Assembly: GCF_014243395.1 (NCBI RefSeq)
Contig: NZ_JACLCP010000002.1
Location: 496,001 to 560,000, forward strand
Source: Winogradskyella flava
Lineage (GTDB): Bacteria; Bacteroidota; Bacteroidia; Flavobacteriales; Flavobacteriaceae
Length of the DNA stretch: 64,000 nt
Direction of reading: 5' to 3'
Part shown: in pieces, positions 17,720 through 25,418 of the stretch
Layout: each line of letters starts with the position of its first letter
Numbering within the stretch: the first letter of the stretch is position 1
Notes under the pieces: generated by a model
Databases searched by the model: none
What the model was told of the DNA's origin: nothing
The model's input: the letters and a program-made list of their open reading frames with translations, nothing else
Translations under genes and position numbers: made by a program

Positions 17720-18556
17720 TTAAAGTCCTTTAAGATAAATTCCATCTGGTTTAATCTCAATTTGACGCTCTTTATATAACGATCCTATCGCTTTCTTAAA
17801 GCTCTTTTTACTCATTTGTAATTGTTCCTTAATAGCTTCTGGACTAGACTTATCGTGTAAAGGAATAAAGCCACTATTATCTTGTAGTTCATTTAAAATC
17901 AACTCAGCATTTGGCTCAATATTTCTATAGCCTATTTGGCTAAGAGAAATATCTAGTTTATTATCGTGGCGTACTTTTTTAACTATGCCATTTAATCGAT
18001 CACCAACACTAATATCTTTATAAATGTCATCCTTAAACACTAAACCTAAGTGCACCTTATTTACAATGACATTCATCCCTAATTCAGATGGGTGCGAAAC
18101 AATTAAATCGACTTCATCAAATTGAGAAACTGTTAACTCTTTATTATCTAAAAAACGATTAGTTTTACTTGAAGCCACTAAACGTTCCGTTTCTTCATCT
18201 AAATAGCAATGGACCAAATACCACCCACCTGCTTTCATCTTAAAGGCTTGTTCTTTAAATGGACAAAACAATTCCTTTACCAATCCCCAATCTAAAAACG
18301 CACCAAAATTAGTAACTTGATTACAGCGTAATAAAGAAAAGTCACCTTTCTTAATATAGGGCTTGTCCGTTGTAGCTACGGGTCTTTCTTCATTATCTAA
18401 ATAGACAAATACTTCGATTTTATCACCTATTTCAAAAGATTCTGGTACATAGCGATTTGGGAGTAATACTTCTCCTTCTTCTCCATCTCCTAGAAATAAT
18501 CCGGGCTCAGTATCTCTTAGTATCTCAAGTGTATTGTATTCACCTAAATGTATCAT
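17720..18556 (-). CDS. CvfB-like S1 RNA-binding protein
   Basis: 278 aa, cytosolic, with tandem S1-type OB folds and a C-terminal winged-helix domain as in CvfB/YitL. S1 features are NFGAFLDWGL and the later VGDRLNGIVKKVRHDNKLDISL; the C-terminal helix-turn-helix includes FKKAIGSLYKERQIEI. Family members bind RNA and affect virulence-gene or stress expression in Firmicutes. ATG at 18556 lies only five bases from a candidate -7 box, so the message may be leaderless. Confidence 0.88.
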   Translation of the reverse strand: MIHLGEYNTLEILRDTEPGLFLGDGEEGEVLLPNRYVPESFEIGDKIEVFVYLDNEERPVATTDKPYIKKGDFSLLRCNQVTNFGAFLDWGLVKELFCPFKEQAFKMKAGGWYLVHCYLDEETERLVASSKTNRFLDNKELTVSQFDEVDLIVSHPSELGMNVIVNKVHLGLVFKDDIYKDISVGDRLNGIVKKVRHDNKLDISLSQIGYRNIEPNAELILNELQDNSGFIPLHDKSSPEAIKEQLQMSKKSFKKAIGSLYKERQIEIKPDGIYLKGL

Positions 18557-18560
18557 GCTG

Positions 18561-18568
18561 CAAAGGTA
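18561..18568 (-). promoter_or_regulatory. Candidate -7 box TACCTTTG for the CvfB-like gene
   Basis: On the minus strand TACCTTTG matches TAnnTTTG and ends five bases before the ATG at 18556, the same geometry as at 4437-4444. It would give a leaderless transcript. No clear TTG at -33. Confidence 0.35.
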
Positions 18569-18604
18569 TCGATAATAGTGACATACTGAAACGAATTTAT
18601 TACA

Positions 18605-18635
18605 AAGAAAAAGCGTTATAAATAAATTATAACGC
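18605..18635 (-). terminator. Rho-independent terminator of the DUF2853 gene
   Basis: Nine-base perfect arms at 18613-18621 and 18627-18635 with a five-base loop; on the minus strand the stem is followed by TTTTTC. It lies 28 nt downstream of the DUF2853 stop. Confidence 0.75.
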
Positions 18636-18662
18636 CTTAAGATACTCTAATATTTATATCTA

Positions 18663-19001
18663 CTAGTAAACTGAAGCTTTGTTAAAATGAGTACATAACA
18701 AATAATATACTACAGCTCTGTACTTTGATCTGTTAGAACGACCATAAGTCTCCATTACAGAATCAATGGCCTTATCTAAGTCGGCACTATCCTTTAATCC
18801 TAATTTTTTAATCAAGTAATTATTTTTTACCGTAGCCAACTCACTTTCATCAGAACCAGAAACTGTTGCCGAATCAGCATTGTATATTGAAGGGCCTAAG
18901 CCAACAGTCACTTTAGTTAATAAATCCATATCTGGATTAACACCACATTTGTCTTTTAAATCTGCCGCATATTTTGCGATCAAGTCGTCTCTTTTACTCA
19001 T
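18663..19001 (-). CDS. DUF2853 family protein
   Basis: 112 aa helical cytosolic protein matching the DUF2853 pattern: N-terminal KRDDLIAKYAADL, the central VTVGLGPSIYNADSATVSG and the C-terminal SKYRAVVYYLL. The family has known structures but no assigned function. Own terminator downstream; 94 nt separate it from menD. Probably monocistronic. Confidence 0.9.
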   Translation of the reverse strand: MSKRDDLIAKYAADLKDKCGVNPDMDLLTKVTVGLGPSIYNADSATVSGSDESELATVKNNYLIKKLGLKDSADLDKAIDSVMETYGRSNRSKYRAVVYYLLCTHFNKASVY

Positions 19002-19095
19002 TTTATAATTTGTTTTAAGTTAAATAAATTGTTCCTCTAAAGGTAAGTATTTTTTAGACACGGTAAAAATGCACAAGTCACATCTTAACTAGAAT

Positions 19096-20856
19096 TTACC
19101 TTATAAAATCAAAATAGTTTAAGAGTATTTCATCGTTTAGCGCAGATGGTGTAAATATTTCTAGGAGTTTTGGCTGTCTTGAAATCTCATAGAAATCTTC
19201 TAAATTGGAATTCAAGGTGTTTTCATCAGTAGCTACAGCATATTCAAAACCATACATAGCACATAACTGTTCTGCGGTAAGCTGATGCTTGGTTTCGAAA
19301 TAAGTGTCAAAGTTATCAGTATTTTTATGACCTGGTAAAATTCTAAAAATTCCACCACCTTTGTTATTTATAACTATAATCCTAAAATTCTTAGGAATGT
19401 AATTATTCCAAAGCGCATTACTGTCGTAAAAAAAACTGAGATCTCCTGTAATAAACGTCGTTTGCTTATTATTGGCAACTGAAGCTCCAATAGCTGTACT
19501 TGTACTTCCATCAATACCACTTGTACCCCTATTACAAAATACTTGAATATCCTTTCTTAATTGAAACAACTGTGTATATCTTATCGCAGAACTATTGCCA
19601 ACCTGTAGTTGACTTTGTCTGGGTATACTTTTTACCAATGTATTGAACATTTTAAAATCTGAGAAAGGAATAGTCTTTAAATACTCCTCGTGAGACTTTC
19701 GACGCTTTTGTCTTACTGCCAACCATGACGCTTTGTAATCACTTTTTGTATGGTGTGTTATCAAAGGTAAAAAGGTTTTAAAAAATGTGTTTGGCGTTAA
19801 TTTAATATGCTTATCCAAACAGAAAAACGTATCGTTTGCTCTAAACATGTCTACATGCCAGTGATGCTCAGGCTTATATTTTCTTAAAAAGTTTTTGATT
19901 TTTTTAGACACCACTAAGCCACCAAATGTTAATAGAATATCAGGTTGAAGTGCTTTAAAACCATCCTCACCTAATGGTGCAATAATTTTGTCGATACCTG
20001 GAAAGAAGTCGGGATGGTGAATATTTGACGTTGTTTCAGTAAATACCAAGACGCTATCGTCATCCGCCAATTCTTGCAACCATTTTTCTTCAATTGAATT
20101 TGGTTGAAGCACACCTACCAAGATCATCTTACGTTTGGCATGATGCCATACATCCATTAAACTTTTAATTTCAAAATCGTCTATTTTCTCCTCCCTACTG
20201 CTAATTTTGAAAGGTTTTGGATTAATACTAAGTTCCTCAACGGTGTCATACAAAGGCTCTTCAAACGGAATATTGATATGAACAGGACCTGACTTTAGTC
20301 TTGCTATAGTTAGGGCGTCATGTATTTCGGATTCATTATAGGTCTGAATATCTTTTTGAAGTCCTAAAAAACGTTCTAGCTTATTTTCGATACTCTTAAA
20401 AATTGCCAACTCCACATCTTGGCTGGTATTTTCTTTTTTAATCAAATCCAATTTCAGGTTTGTACTGTAAAATACGTGCTCGCCATAAACATTCTTTTGT
20501 TTTATAGTTTGCCCATCACCAACGTCCACCAAGTGTTTGGGTCTATCTGCTGAAAGTACCACTAAAGGAATATGACTATAATAAGCTTCCGAAATTGCAG
20601 GATAGTAATTCAATAATGCGCTACCAGACGTACAAACTACAGCAACTGGCTGTTGTGTTTGCTGGGCAATACCCAAGGCGAAAAACGCCGCACAACGTTC
20701 ATCGACAATACTATAACTCTTAAAAAAATCATCATGTGTAAAGCCTATGGTCAAAGGTGCATTCCTACTTCCTGGTGATATTACAATGTGTTGAATATTA
20801 TGCGTTTTGCATAAGGTAACGACCGTTTGGGATAAAGGAATTTTAGAGTATTTCAT
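19096..20856 (-). CDS. menD: SEPHCHC synthase
   Basis: ThDP-dependent 2-succinyl-5-enolpyruvyl-6-hydroxy-3-cyclohexene-1-carboxylate synthase, which joins 2-oxoglutarate-derived succinic semialdehyde to isochorismate. 586 aa, full length. Visible are SPGSRNAPL at the start, the activating Glu in IVDERCAAF, the GTSGIDGSTSTAIG loop and the ThDP motif from GDLSFFYDSNALW to NNKGGGIF. ATG at 20856 preferred to TTG at 20859. It follows menF after 30 nt. Confidence 0.95.
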   Translation of the reverse strand: MKYSKIPLSQTVVTLCKTHNIQHIVISPGSRNAPLTIGFTHDDFFKSYSIVDERCAAFFALGIAQQTQQPVAVVCTSGSALLNYYPAISEAYYSHIPLVVLSADRPKHLVDVGDGQTIKQKNVYGEHVFYSTNLKLDLIKKENTSQDVELAIFKSIENKLERFLGLQKDIQTYNESEIHDALTIARLKSGPVHINIPFEEPLYDTVEELSINPKPFKISSREEKIDDFEIKSLMDVWHHAKRKMILVGVLQPNSIEEKWLQELADDDSVLVFTETTSNIHHPDFFPGIDKIIAPLGEDGFKALQPDILLTFGGLVVSKKIKNFLRKYKPEHHWHVDMFRANDTFFCLDKHIKLTPNTFFKTFLPLITHHTKSDYKASWLAVRQKRRKSHEEYLKTIPFSDFKMFNTLVKSIPRQSQLQVGNSSAIRYTQLFQLRKDIQVFCNRGTSGIDGSTSTAIGASVANNKQTTFITGDLSFFYDSNALWNNYIPKNFRIIVINNKGGGIFRILPGHKNTDNFDTYFETKHQLTAEQLCAMYGFEYAVATDENTLNSNLEDFYEISRQPKLLEIFTPSALNDEILLNYFDFIR

Positions 20857-20886
20857 CAAAAAGCAAAAATAAGAAATCTCTTTCTC

Positions 20887-22002
20887 TTAACTTAAAACGT
20901 TAACGATAGTTTTGGTTTTATTTACAGTCTCTTCCCATTCATTCTCTGCTATGGAATCCTTGGTAATTCCACCACCAACATATATTAAAACTTTGTTATC
21001 CTTAATTTGTGCGCAACGTAGGTTAACATAGAAGTTAGATTCTGTTTTTAGAACAGTGTAGGCATTGTTTTCGACATTGCGTCTATTGGTGTTTCTAGGT
21101 TTGGAAGATTTAAGATTAAGCTCACCCAAGAATCCAGTATAATATCCTCGATTATAATTTTCATTATTTAGAATAAAATCCTTTGCTTCCTGTTTTGGAA
21201 AGCCACAAACCGCAGGTGTCGGGTGCAACGCCTCTATAATAGATTTTAGACTACAATCGTCTTTAATAAGACTAATAATATAGGTCTTAAGATGTAATAA
21301 ATTGCCAGCCCTAACCGTATCCACCCCAGAAATATCTATTTGACTGGTATAAGGTTCTATCTGCTTGGCAATATAATCTGTTACGATTTGTTGCTCTTCA
21401 TATTCTTTATGAGTCCAGGATACTTCGTTAGTTTCAGAATAAGGTTGGGTTCCTGCCAATGATATCGTGGTTAATCGCTTCCCTTCTACTTTAAATAATA
21501 ACTCTGGAGTAGCACCAAGCCACAAACCTACTTTTGGATGATACCAACAGTAAACCATGGCATTCTTATACGTGTTAAAGAGCCTTTTAAAAATGTCAAG
21601 CGGATTTATGGTATCCATGGGTTTTGTGACTTGTCTTGACAATACTACTTTATCTAACTCACCAGATTTTATAAAGTTTATACCTTTAGACACTATGGAC
21701 AGATGCTCTTCCTTGCCAGAATCGTCTATGAATATCTTTTGCTTTTCTTCATCCAAATGAAGATGTGATGTTTCAAGTGTGAATTGCTTACACTTGTCTT
21801 GTGGTAAAAGTACGCTGTCATTCTCTAAATCGAATGGTGCAAATACAAAACCGCTTTCTGAAAATTCTGTTGTTTTGTAAAGTGTATCATCAGTCTGTAA
21901 CCAACATTTAATAATAGAATTAATCGGCCTGCTGTACACCACGAAGGGTAATTGATTGCTATACTGATTTTCTAAAGCTTCAAAGAACGTATCTACGGCC
22001 AT
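20887..22002 (-). CDS. menF: Isochorismate synthase
   Basis: Converts chorismate to isochorismate, the entry to menaquinone synthesis. 371 aa, the chorismate-binding fold: GLWLGATPELL, the LTTISLAGTQ segment, HLKTYI, and HPTPAVCGFPKQEA are all intact, including the Mg-binding acidic residues near the C-terminus (AENEWEET). ATG at 22002 lies three bases after the thioesterase stop. Part of the unit thioesterase-menF-menD. An anthranilate-type role is excluded by the PTPAVCGFP motif and context. Confidence 0.93.
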   Translation of the reverse strand: MAVDTFFEALENQYSNQLPFVVYSRPINSIIKCWLQTDDTLYKTTEFSESGFVFAPFDLENDSVLLPQDKCKQFTLETSHLHLDEEKQKIFIDDSGKEEHLSIVSKGINFIKSGELDKVVLSRQVTKPMDTINPLDIFKRLFNTYKNAMVYCWYHPKVGLWLGATPELLFKVEGKRLTTISLAGTQPYSETNEVSWTHKEYEEQQIVTDYIAKQIEPYTSQIDISGVDTVRAGNLLHLKTYIISLIKDDCSLKSIIEALHPTPAVCGFPKQEAKDFILNNENYNRGYYTGFLGELNLKSSKPRNTNRRNVENNAYTVLKTESNFYVNLRCAQIKDNKVLIYVGGGITKDSIAENEWEETVNKTKTIVNVLS

Positions 22003-22005
22003 CAA

Positions 22006-22431
22006 TTATTTCTTTTTTGGCAATGAAATGGTTGATAAACGACAAATAGACACCAAATTGTCTGCTTCATCCGTAATTCTTATGTCCAATAATTGTGTAG
22101 TGCGTCCTTTGTGCAAAAACGTTGCTTTAGCATAGACAAACCCCTCTTTTACGCTTTTTAAATGATTGGCGGTAATCTCCAAACCCCTAACAAAATAGTT
22201 GTCGATATCCGTAAAAATATGCGATGCAAAACTTCCAACGCTTTCTGCTAAGGCTGCCGTAGCTCCACCATGTAAAACGCCGTCTGGTTGATGCACTTTT
22301 GGCGTTACTGGCATTCTTGCCACTAAAAAATCTTCTCCATAATCTACCATTTCTATATCTAAGGTTTCCATTAATGTGTTTTTGCTCACGGCATTCACAT
22401 GAGCTAGGAATTCTTCTTTGGATTGTTGCAT
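22006..22431 (-). CDS. PaaI/MenI-like hotdog thioesterase
   Basis: Hotdog-fold acyl-CoA thioesterase, 141 aa. The active-site segment is HQPDGVLHGGATAALAESVGSFAS, with the conserved His-Gly-Gly and a Glu. It is the first gene of the menF-menD unit, only three bases before menF, so the most economical function is hydrolysis of 1,4-dihydroxy-2-naphthoyl-CoA (MenI). PaaI-type substrates remain possible, which is why no symbol is given. Confidence 0.85.
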   Translation of the reverse strand: MQQSKEEFLAHVNAVSKNTLMETLDIEMVDYGEDFLVARMPVTPKVHQPDGVLHGGATAALAESVGSFASHIFTDIDNYFVRGLEITANHLKSVKEGFVYAKATFLHKGRTTQLLDIRITDEADNLVSICRLSTISLPKKK

Positions 22432-22486
22432 AGAAAATCAGTAGTTTTATTGTCTAATTGCAAAAGTACTGAAACTACCAAGAATA

Positions 22487-23125
22487 ATGAATTCAGAAGA
22501 AAGAGAAATCACCTATGTATCCAATAACTCCTACTCTACCTTAAATACGCTCTCGGCACGTACGAAAACCGTATGGGTTGTCTGTCATGGCATGGGATAT
22601 TTAAGTCGTTATTTCCTGAAATATTTTAAAGGTTTACATCCTGAAGAAAATTACATCATCGCACCACAGGCACCAAGCAAGTATTATATTCAGCCTAAGA
22701 TGCATGTTGGTGCCAATTGGCTCACACGCGATGAAACGGCAGCAGGAATGCAGAACAATCTCAATTATTTTGATGCCATTTTTGAAGCCGAGAATATTCC
22801 AAATAATGTTAACTTAATCGTGCTAGGTTATTCACAAGGTGTTAGTGTTGCTATGCGTTATATGAGTAAAAGACAGTTGCAATGTTCCCAATTGGTCTTA
22901 CATTCTGGAGGCATTCCTAAAGAGTTGACAGCTAAAGACTTTGAATATTTAAATGACGACACAAAAGTGAAACTCATTTATGGCACTGAAGATGAATATT
23001 TGAATGAAGAACGAATAAAAACAGAGTCTGAACGTGCTAAGGAATTGTTTGGTAATAGAGTAACCATACTTCCATTTGAAGGAGAGCATGTGGTTAATGT
23101 GGATTATATTAATAATTTGGTATGA
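22487..23125 (+). CDS. Alpha/beta hydrolase (carboxylesterase/phospholipase type)
   Basis: 212 aa serine hydrolase of the lysophospholipase/carboxylesterase group. The oxyanion loop CHGMGY, the nucleophile motif GYSQG, the Asp in YGTEDEYL and the His in GEHVV form the triad. No signal peptide, so cytosolic. It is divergent from the MenI-like thioesterase over 55 nt, but the sequence lacks MenH hallmarks, so assignment as SHCHC synthase is not supported. Its stop lies two bases before a palindromic repeat element. Confidence 0.85.
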   Translation: MNSEEREITYVSNNSYSTLNTLSARTKTVWVVCHGMGYLSRYFLKYFKGLHPEENYIIAPQAPSKYYIQPKMHVGANWLTRDETAAGMQNNLNYFDAIFEAENIPNNVNLIVLGYSQGVSVAMRYMSKRQLQCSQLVLHSGGIPKELTAKDFEYLNDDTKVKLIYGTEDEYLNEERIKTESERAKELFGNRVTILPFEGEHVVNVDYINNLV

Positions 23126-23127
23126 AA

Positions 23128-23158
23128 CGTCATTGCGAGCGCAGCGTGGCAATCTCGT
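23128..23158. repeat. Palindromic repeat element, left copy flanking the GIY-YIG gene
   Basis: CGTCATTGCGAG...GGCAATCTCG, a short imperfect palindrome of a type widespread in Bacteroidota intergenic DNA. The related, longer element at 23490-23588 begins TCATTACGAG and closes CGCAATGAC in inverse orientation. If translated in frame with the downstream gene it gives the SLRAQRGNL string that inflates many predicted N-termini. Confidence 0.7.
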
Positions 23159-23174
23159 AAAACGTGAAAAAAAT

Positions 23175-23474
23175 ATGAAAAAATCGCACGTTTATTTCAT
23201 GAGTAATAAAAACAATACAACAATTTATGTGGGTGCAACATCAGATCTCGTAAAGAGAGTCTACCAGCATAAAGCTAAGGCTTATAAAGGGTTTACCACA
23301 AAATACAATTGCGATAAATTGGTATATTTTGAAGAATACAATTCAATTGATCAAGCAATTGTAAGAGAGAAACAAATAAAAAAAGGGAATAGAAAACGTA
23401 AAGAAGATTTAATCAATATAGATAATCCCGAATGGAATGATTTATCTGACGGTTGGCTTTTTTACTTTGACTAA
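23175..23474 (+). CDS. GIY-YIG nuclease superfamily protein (UPF0213 / YhbQ type)
   Basis: 99 aa single-domain GIY-YIG endonuclease. From ATG at 23175: VYF at 6-8 and YVG at 18-20 stand for the GIY and YIG strands, Arg28 and His32 follow in the catalytic helix, and REKQIKK gives the conserved Glu-Lys helix. The open frame extends 33 codons upstream, but that part is translated repeat DNA (SLRAQRGNL), so the internal ATG is chosen. The gene is bracketed by palindromic repeats 16 nt before its start and 15 nt after its stop, suggesting it travels with them. Confidence 0.88.
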   Translation: MKKSHVYFMSNKNNTTIYVGATSDLVKRVYQHKAKAYKGFTTKYNCDKLVYFEEYNSIDQAIVREKQIKKGNRKRKEDLINIDNPEWNDLSDGWLFYFD

Positions 23475-23489
23475 AATATAAATTGATCT

Positions 23490-23588
23490 GTCATTACGAG
23501 GAACGTAGTGACGTGGTAATCTCATCAAGTGAACAACTATTTTTAGACAGATTGCCACAGCTGACAAAAAAGTCAGCTTCGCAATGAC
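23490..23588. repeat. Palindromic repeat element, right copy flanking the GIY-YIG gene
   Basis: Left arm at 23490-23523 (TCATTACGAGGAACGTAGTG...TAATCT) and right arm at 23549-23588 (AGATTGCCAC...CGCAATGAC) are inverted relative to each other, separated by about 25 nt. Inside the right arm a perfect hairpin has arms at 23559-23565 and 23572-23578 around AAAAAA. This is a larger member of the family seen at 23128-23158. Confidence 0.75.
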
Positions 23589-23610
23589 GGAAAAAGGAAA
23601 GAAAAGTAAT

Positions 23611-24186
23611 ATGAAAGCACCAACCTTAGAAAACAGCAGAGTAAAGTTAAGTCTTTTAGATTTAACCAATTACCAGCATTTAGAAAGCATAGCACAAGAA
23701 AAAGACCTGATCTTCTATTCGCCTTCTGATATTTCTACACCAGAAAAATTAAGAGCTTATGTAGAAGTTGCTGTGGATGGCTATTATCATAAGACCATCA
23801 TACCATTTATTATTTACGATAAAGAAAAAGCTGCTTATGCAGGTTCTACACGTTTTGGACTTATCAATTGGAAAAACAAAGTCCTACATATTGGTTGGAC
23901 ATGGATAGGACATAGCTTTCAGGGCACAAAGCTCAATACCAACATGAAGTTTCTCATGCTTCAATACGCTTTTGAAACTTTAGAATTTGAAAAGGTTGAA
24001 TTTAGAATAGACGAACGCAATGCGAAATCAAGACGTGCTGTTGAAAAATTGGGTGCAGTACTAGAAGGCGTCTTGCGTAATGACACGCTAATGAAAGATG
24101 GTTATAGACGAAGCACTTGTTGCTATGGGATTTTAAAGAATGAGTGGCCGGATATTAAAACTAAGCTAATGTCTATATTGAATTAA
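23611..24186 (+). CDS. GNAT family N-acetyltransferase
   Basis: 191 aa from ATG at 23611. An ATG nine codons upstream (23584) lies in the tail of the palindromic repeat and is less likely. Acetyltransf_3 type: an N-terminal LENSRVKLSLLDL strand, the acetyl-CoA region WTWIGHSFQGTKLNTNMKFL and the late RIDERNAKSRRAVEKLGA motif. Resembles RimL-like proteins that acetylate proteins or small molecules. The gene stands alone after the GIY-YIG cassette. Confidence 0.87.
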   Translation: MKAPTLENSRVKLSLLDLTNYQHLESIAQEKDLIFYSPSDISTPEKLRAYVEVAVDGYYHKTIIPFIIYDKEKAAYAGSTRFGLINWKNKVLHIGWTWIGHSFQGTKLNTNMKFLMLQYAFETLEFEKVEFRIDERNAKSRRAVEKLGAVLEGVLRNDTLMKDGYRRSTCCYGILKNEWPDIKTKLMSILN

Positions 24187-24237
24187 AAAAAGTAAACGTC
24201 CGTTCGAATGGATTTTACGATTTAAATGAGTAAAATT

Positions 24238-24312
24238 TGTATCGAGAACTAGTGGTCTAGAAATTCTTGTTCTCGATACAATTCTTCATTCTTCAGAATC
24301 ACTCGAACTGAC
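24238..24312. repeat. Interspersed palindromic repeat, copy with 44-bp homology to 35477-35520
   Basis: Perfect 12-bp inverted arms TGTATCGAGAAC (24238-24249) and its complement (24269-24280), then a segment to 24312 ending CACTCGAACTGAC. Bases 24269-24312 are the reverse complement of 35477-35520 with two mismatches in 44. Lies downstream of the acetyltransferase and downstream of the YtxH gene, in convergent intergenic space. Confidence 0.8.
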
Positions 24313-24318
24313 GAATTT

Positions 24319-24642
24319 TTAACTTGTTTGTTGCAATGTTTTATTCTTCTCCTTAAGAATTGCCAATTGCTTTTCTAAAAATGTAATAGCTTTCTCGGTT
24401 TGGTAGCTTGTTTTAGACGCAATATCTTTAATCTCTTCCTTCAGCTTTTCCTTACCAGATTTAGCTGCTTTAGACATATCGTCTTTAACTTCTTTAAAAT
24501 CATCAACAATTTGATCTTTAACGTCTTTACCTTCTTTTTTAAGTTTATCTCTAGTAATACTGCCTTTTTCTGGTGCTAATAATACACCTGCAGCTGCTCC
24601 TATCAATGCTCCTAAAACCAAGGCGCCTTTATACTGAATCAT
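24319..24642 (-). CDS. YtxH domain-containing protein
   Basis: 107 aa. The N-terminal hydrophobic glycine-rich segment ALVLGALIGAAAGVLLAPEKG is the YtxH hallmark, followed by a Lys/Glu/Asp-rich amphipathic helix (DQIVDDFKEVKDDM). Probably a general-stress associated membrane-proximal protein; function not established. The strand order places it downstream of the DoxX gene with 101 nt between. Confidence 0.88.
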   Translation of the reverse strand: MIQYKGALVLGALIGAAAGVLLAPEKGSITRDKLKKEGKDVKDQIVDDFKEVKDDMSKAAKSGKEKLKEEIKDIASKTSYQTEKAITFLEKQLAILKEKNKTLQQTS

Positions 24643-24743
24643 AATTTTTCTTTTTAATGTTAAACGTATTTACTTATATGTAGTAAAACTTAGTGATTTG
24701 TTACAAACAAATTCAGTGCCAATAATTTACATCGATATAAATT

Positions 24744-25352
24744 TCAATTACCATATAATTTACGTCGTCTATAACCTACAACTAAACCTACAAGACCTAT
24801 TACAAACAGTAATAAGAAACTGAAAATAATATATTCATTAGCAATGAAAAGCTTTGTACAGGAGGTAACCACTAAAAAAATAACACCTAAGTACATCCAA
24901 ATACTATTATGCTCTAGGCGCTTAACGGTAGAATTGGTAGGTACTTTATTAATCAACACCTTTAACGAATCCCAATCCCAATAAATTAAAAATAATGTCG
25001 ATAATAGCATTAATGCGGTAATGATTGGTGTTCCTCTAAAATCATAGGAAATTGTAATCACAAAAACATTAGCAATTATTGGTAGAAAAAGAACAGCACC
25101 TAATTTGGCATAGCGCTGTGTTATGAGCATTGCGCCTGTAATAAACTGTGCTAATCCAATAAAACGCCAATAGATACCCGATTCATATAGGGTTTCAAAA
25201 AAGTGCCAAGCAGAATTTATCGGATTTGCTGCACCACTTTCTGCTGTAAAACGTAAACCTTGAATTTTTACTAGGCTTGCAAAAATAAATGCAAAGCCAA
25301 TTAAGTACCGCAGATAGATGACGAATATTTGCATCCAAGTCTTGTCTTTCAT
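24744..25352 (-). CDS. DoxX-like integral membrane protein
   Basis: 202 aa with about five membrane helices. The N-terminal IYLRYLIGFAFIFASLVKIQG and the IGLAQFITGAMLITQRYAKLGA stretch fit the DoxX/DoxD-like family, whose members are linked to thiosulfate or redox stress in a few species but are mostly uncharacterised. 66 nt downstream of the DUF4097-like gene in the same direction. Confidence 0.8.
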   Translation of the reverse strand: MKDKTWMQIFVIYLRYLIGFAFIFASLVKIQGLRFTAESGAANPINSAWHFFETLYESGIYWRFIGLAQFITGAMLITQRYAKLGAVLFLPIIANVFVITISYDFRGTPIITALMLLSTLFLIYWDWDSLKVLINKVPTNSTVKRLEHNSIWMYLGVIFLVVTSCTKLFIANEYIIFSFLLLFVIGLVGLVVGYRRRKLYGN

Positions 25353-25418
25353 AAGAACAGTTTTTTGATGACTTATTCTTATGACGAGACAAGACTGGTT
25401 TTGTTACTCTATTAAAAA

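Noticed and set aside
20857..20859. TTG start for menD, and likewise TTG at 22003-22005 for menF
   Set aside because: An ATG follows immediately in both cases; the extra residue has no support.
23076..23174. N-terminal 33-codon extension of the GIY-YIG protein
   Set aside because: The segment is translated palindromic repeat DNA and the end of the hydrolase gene; the conserved domain starts at 23175.
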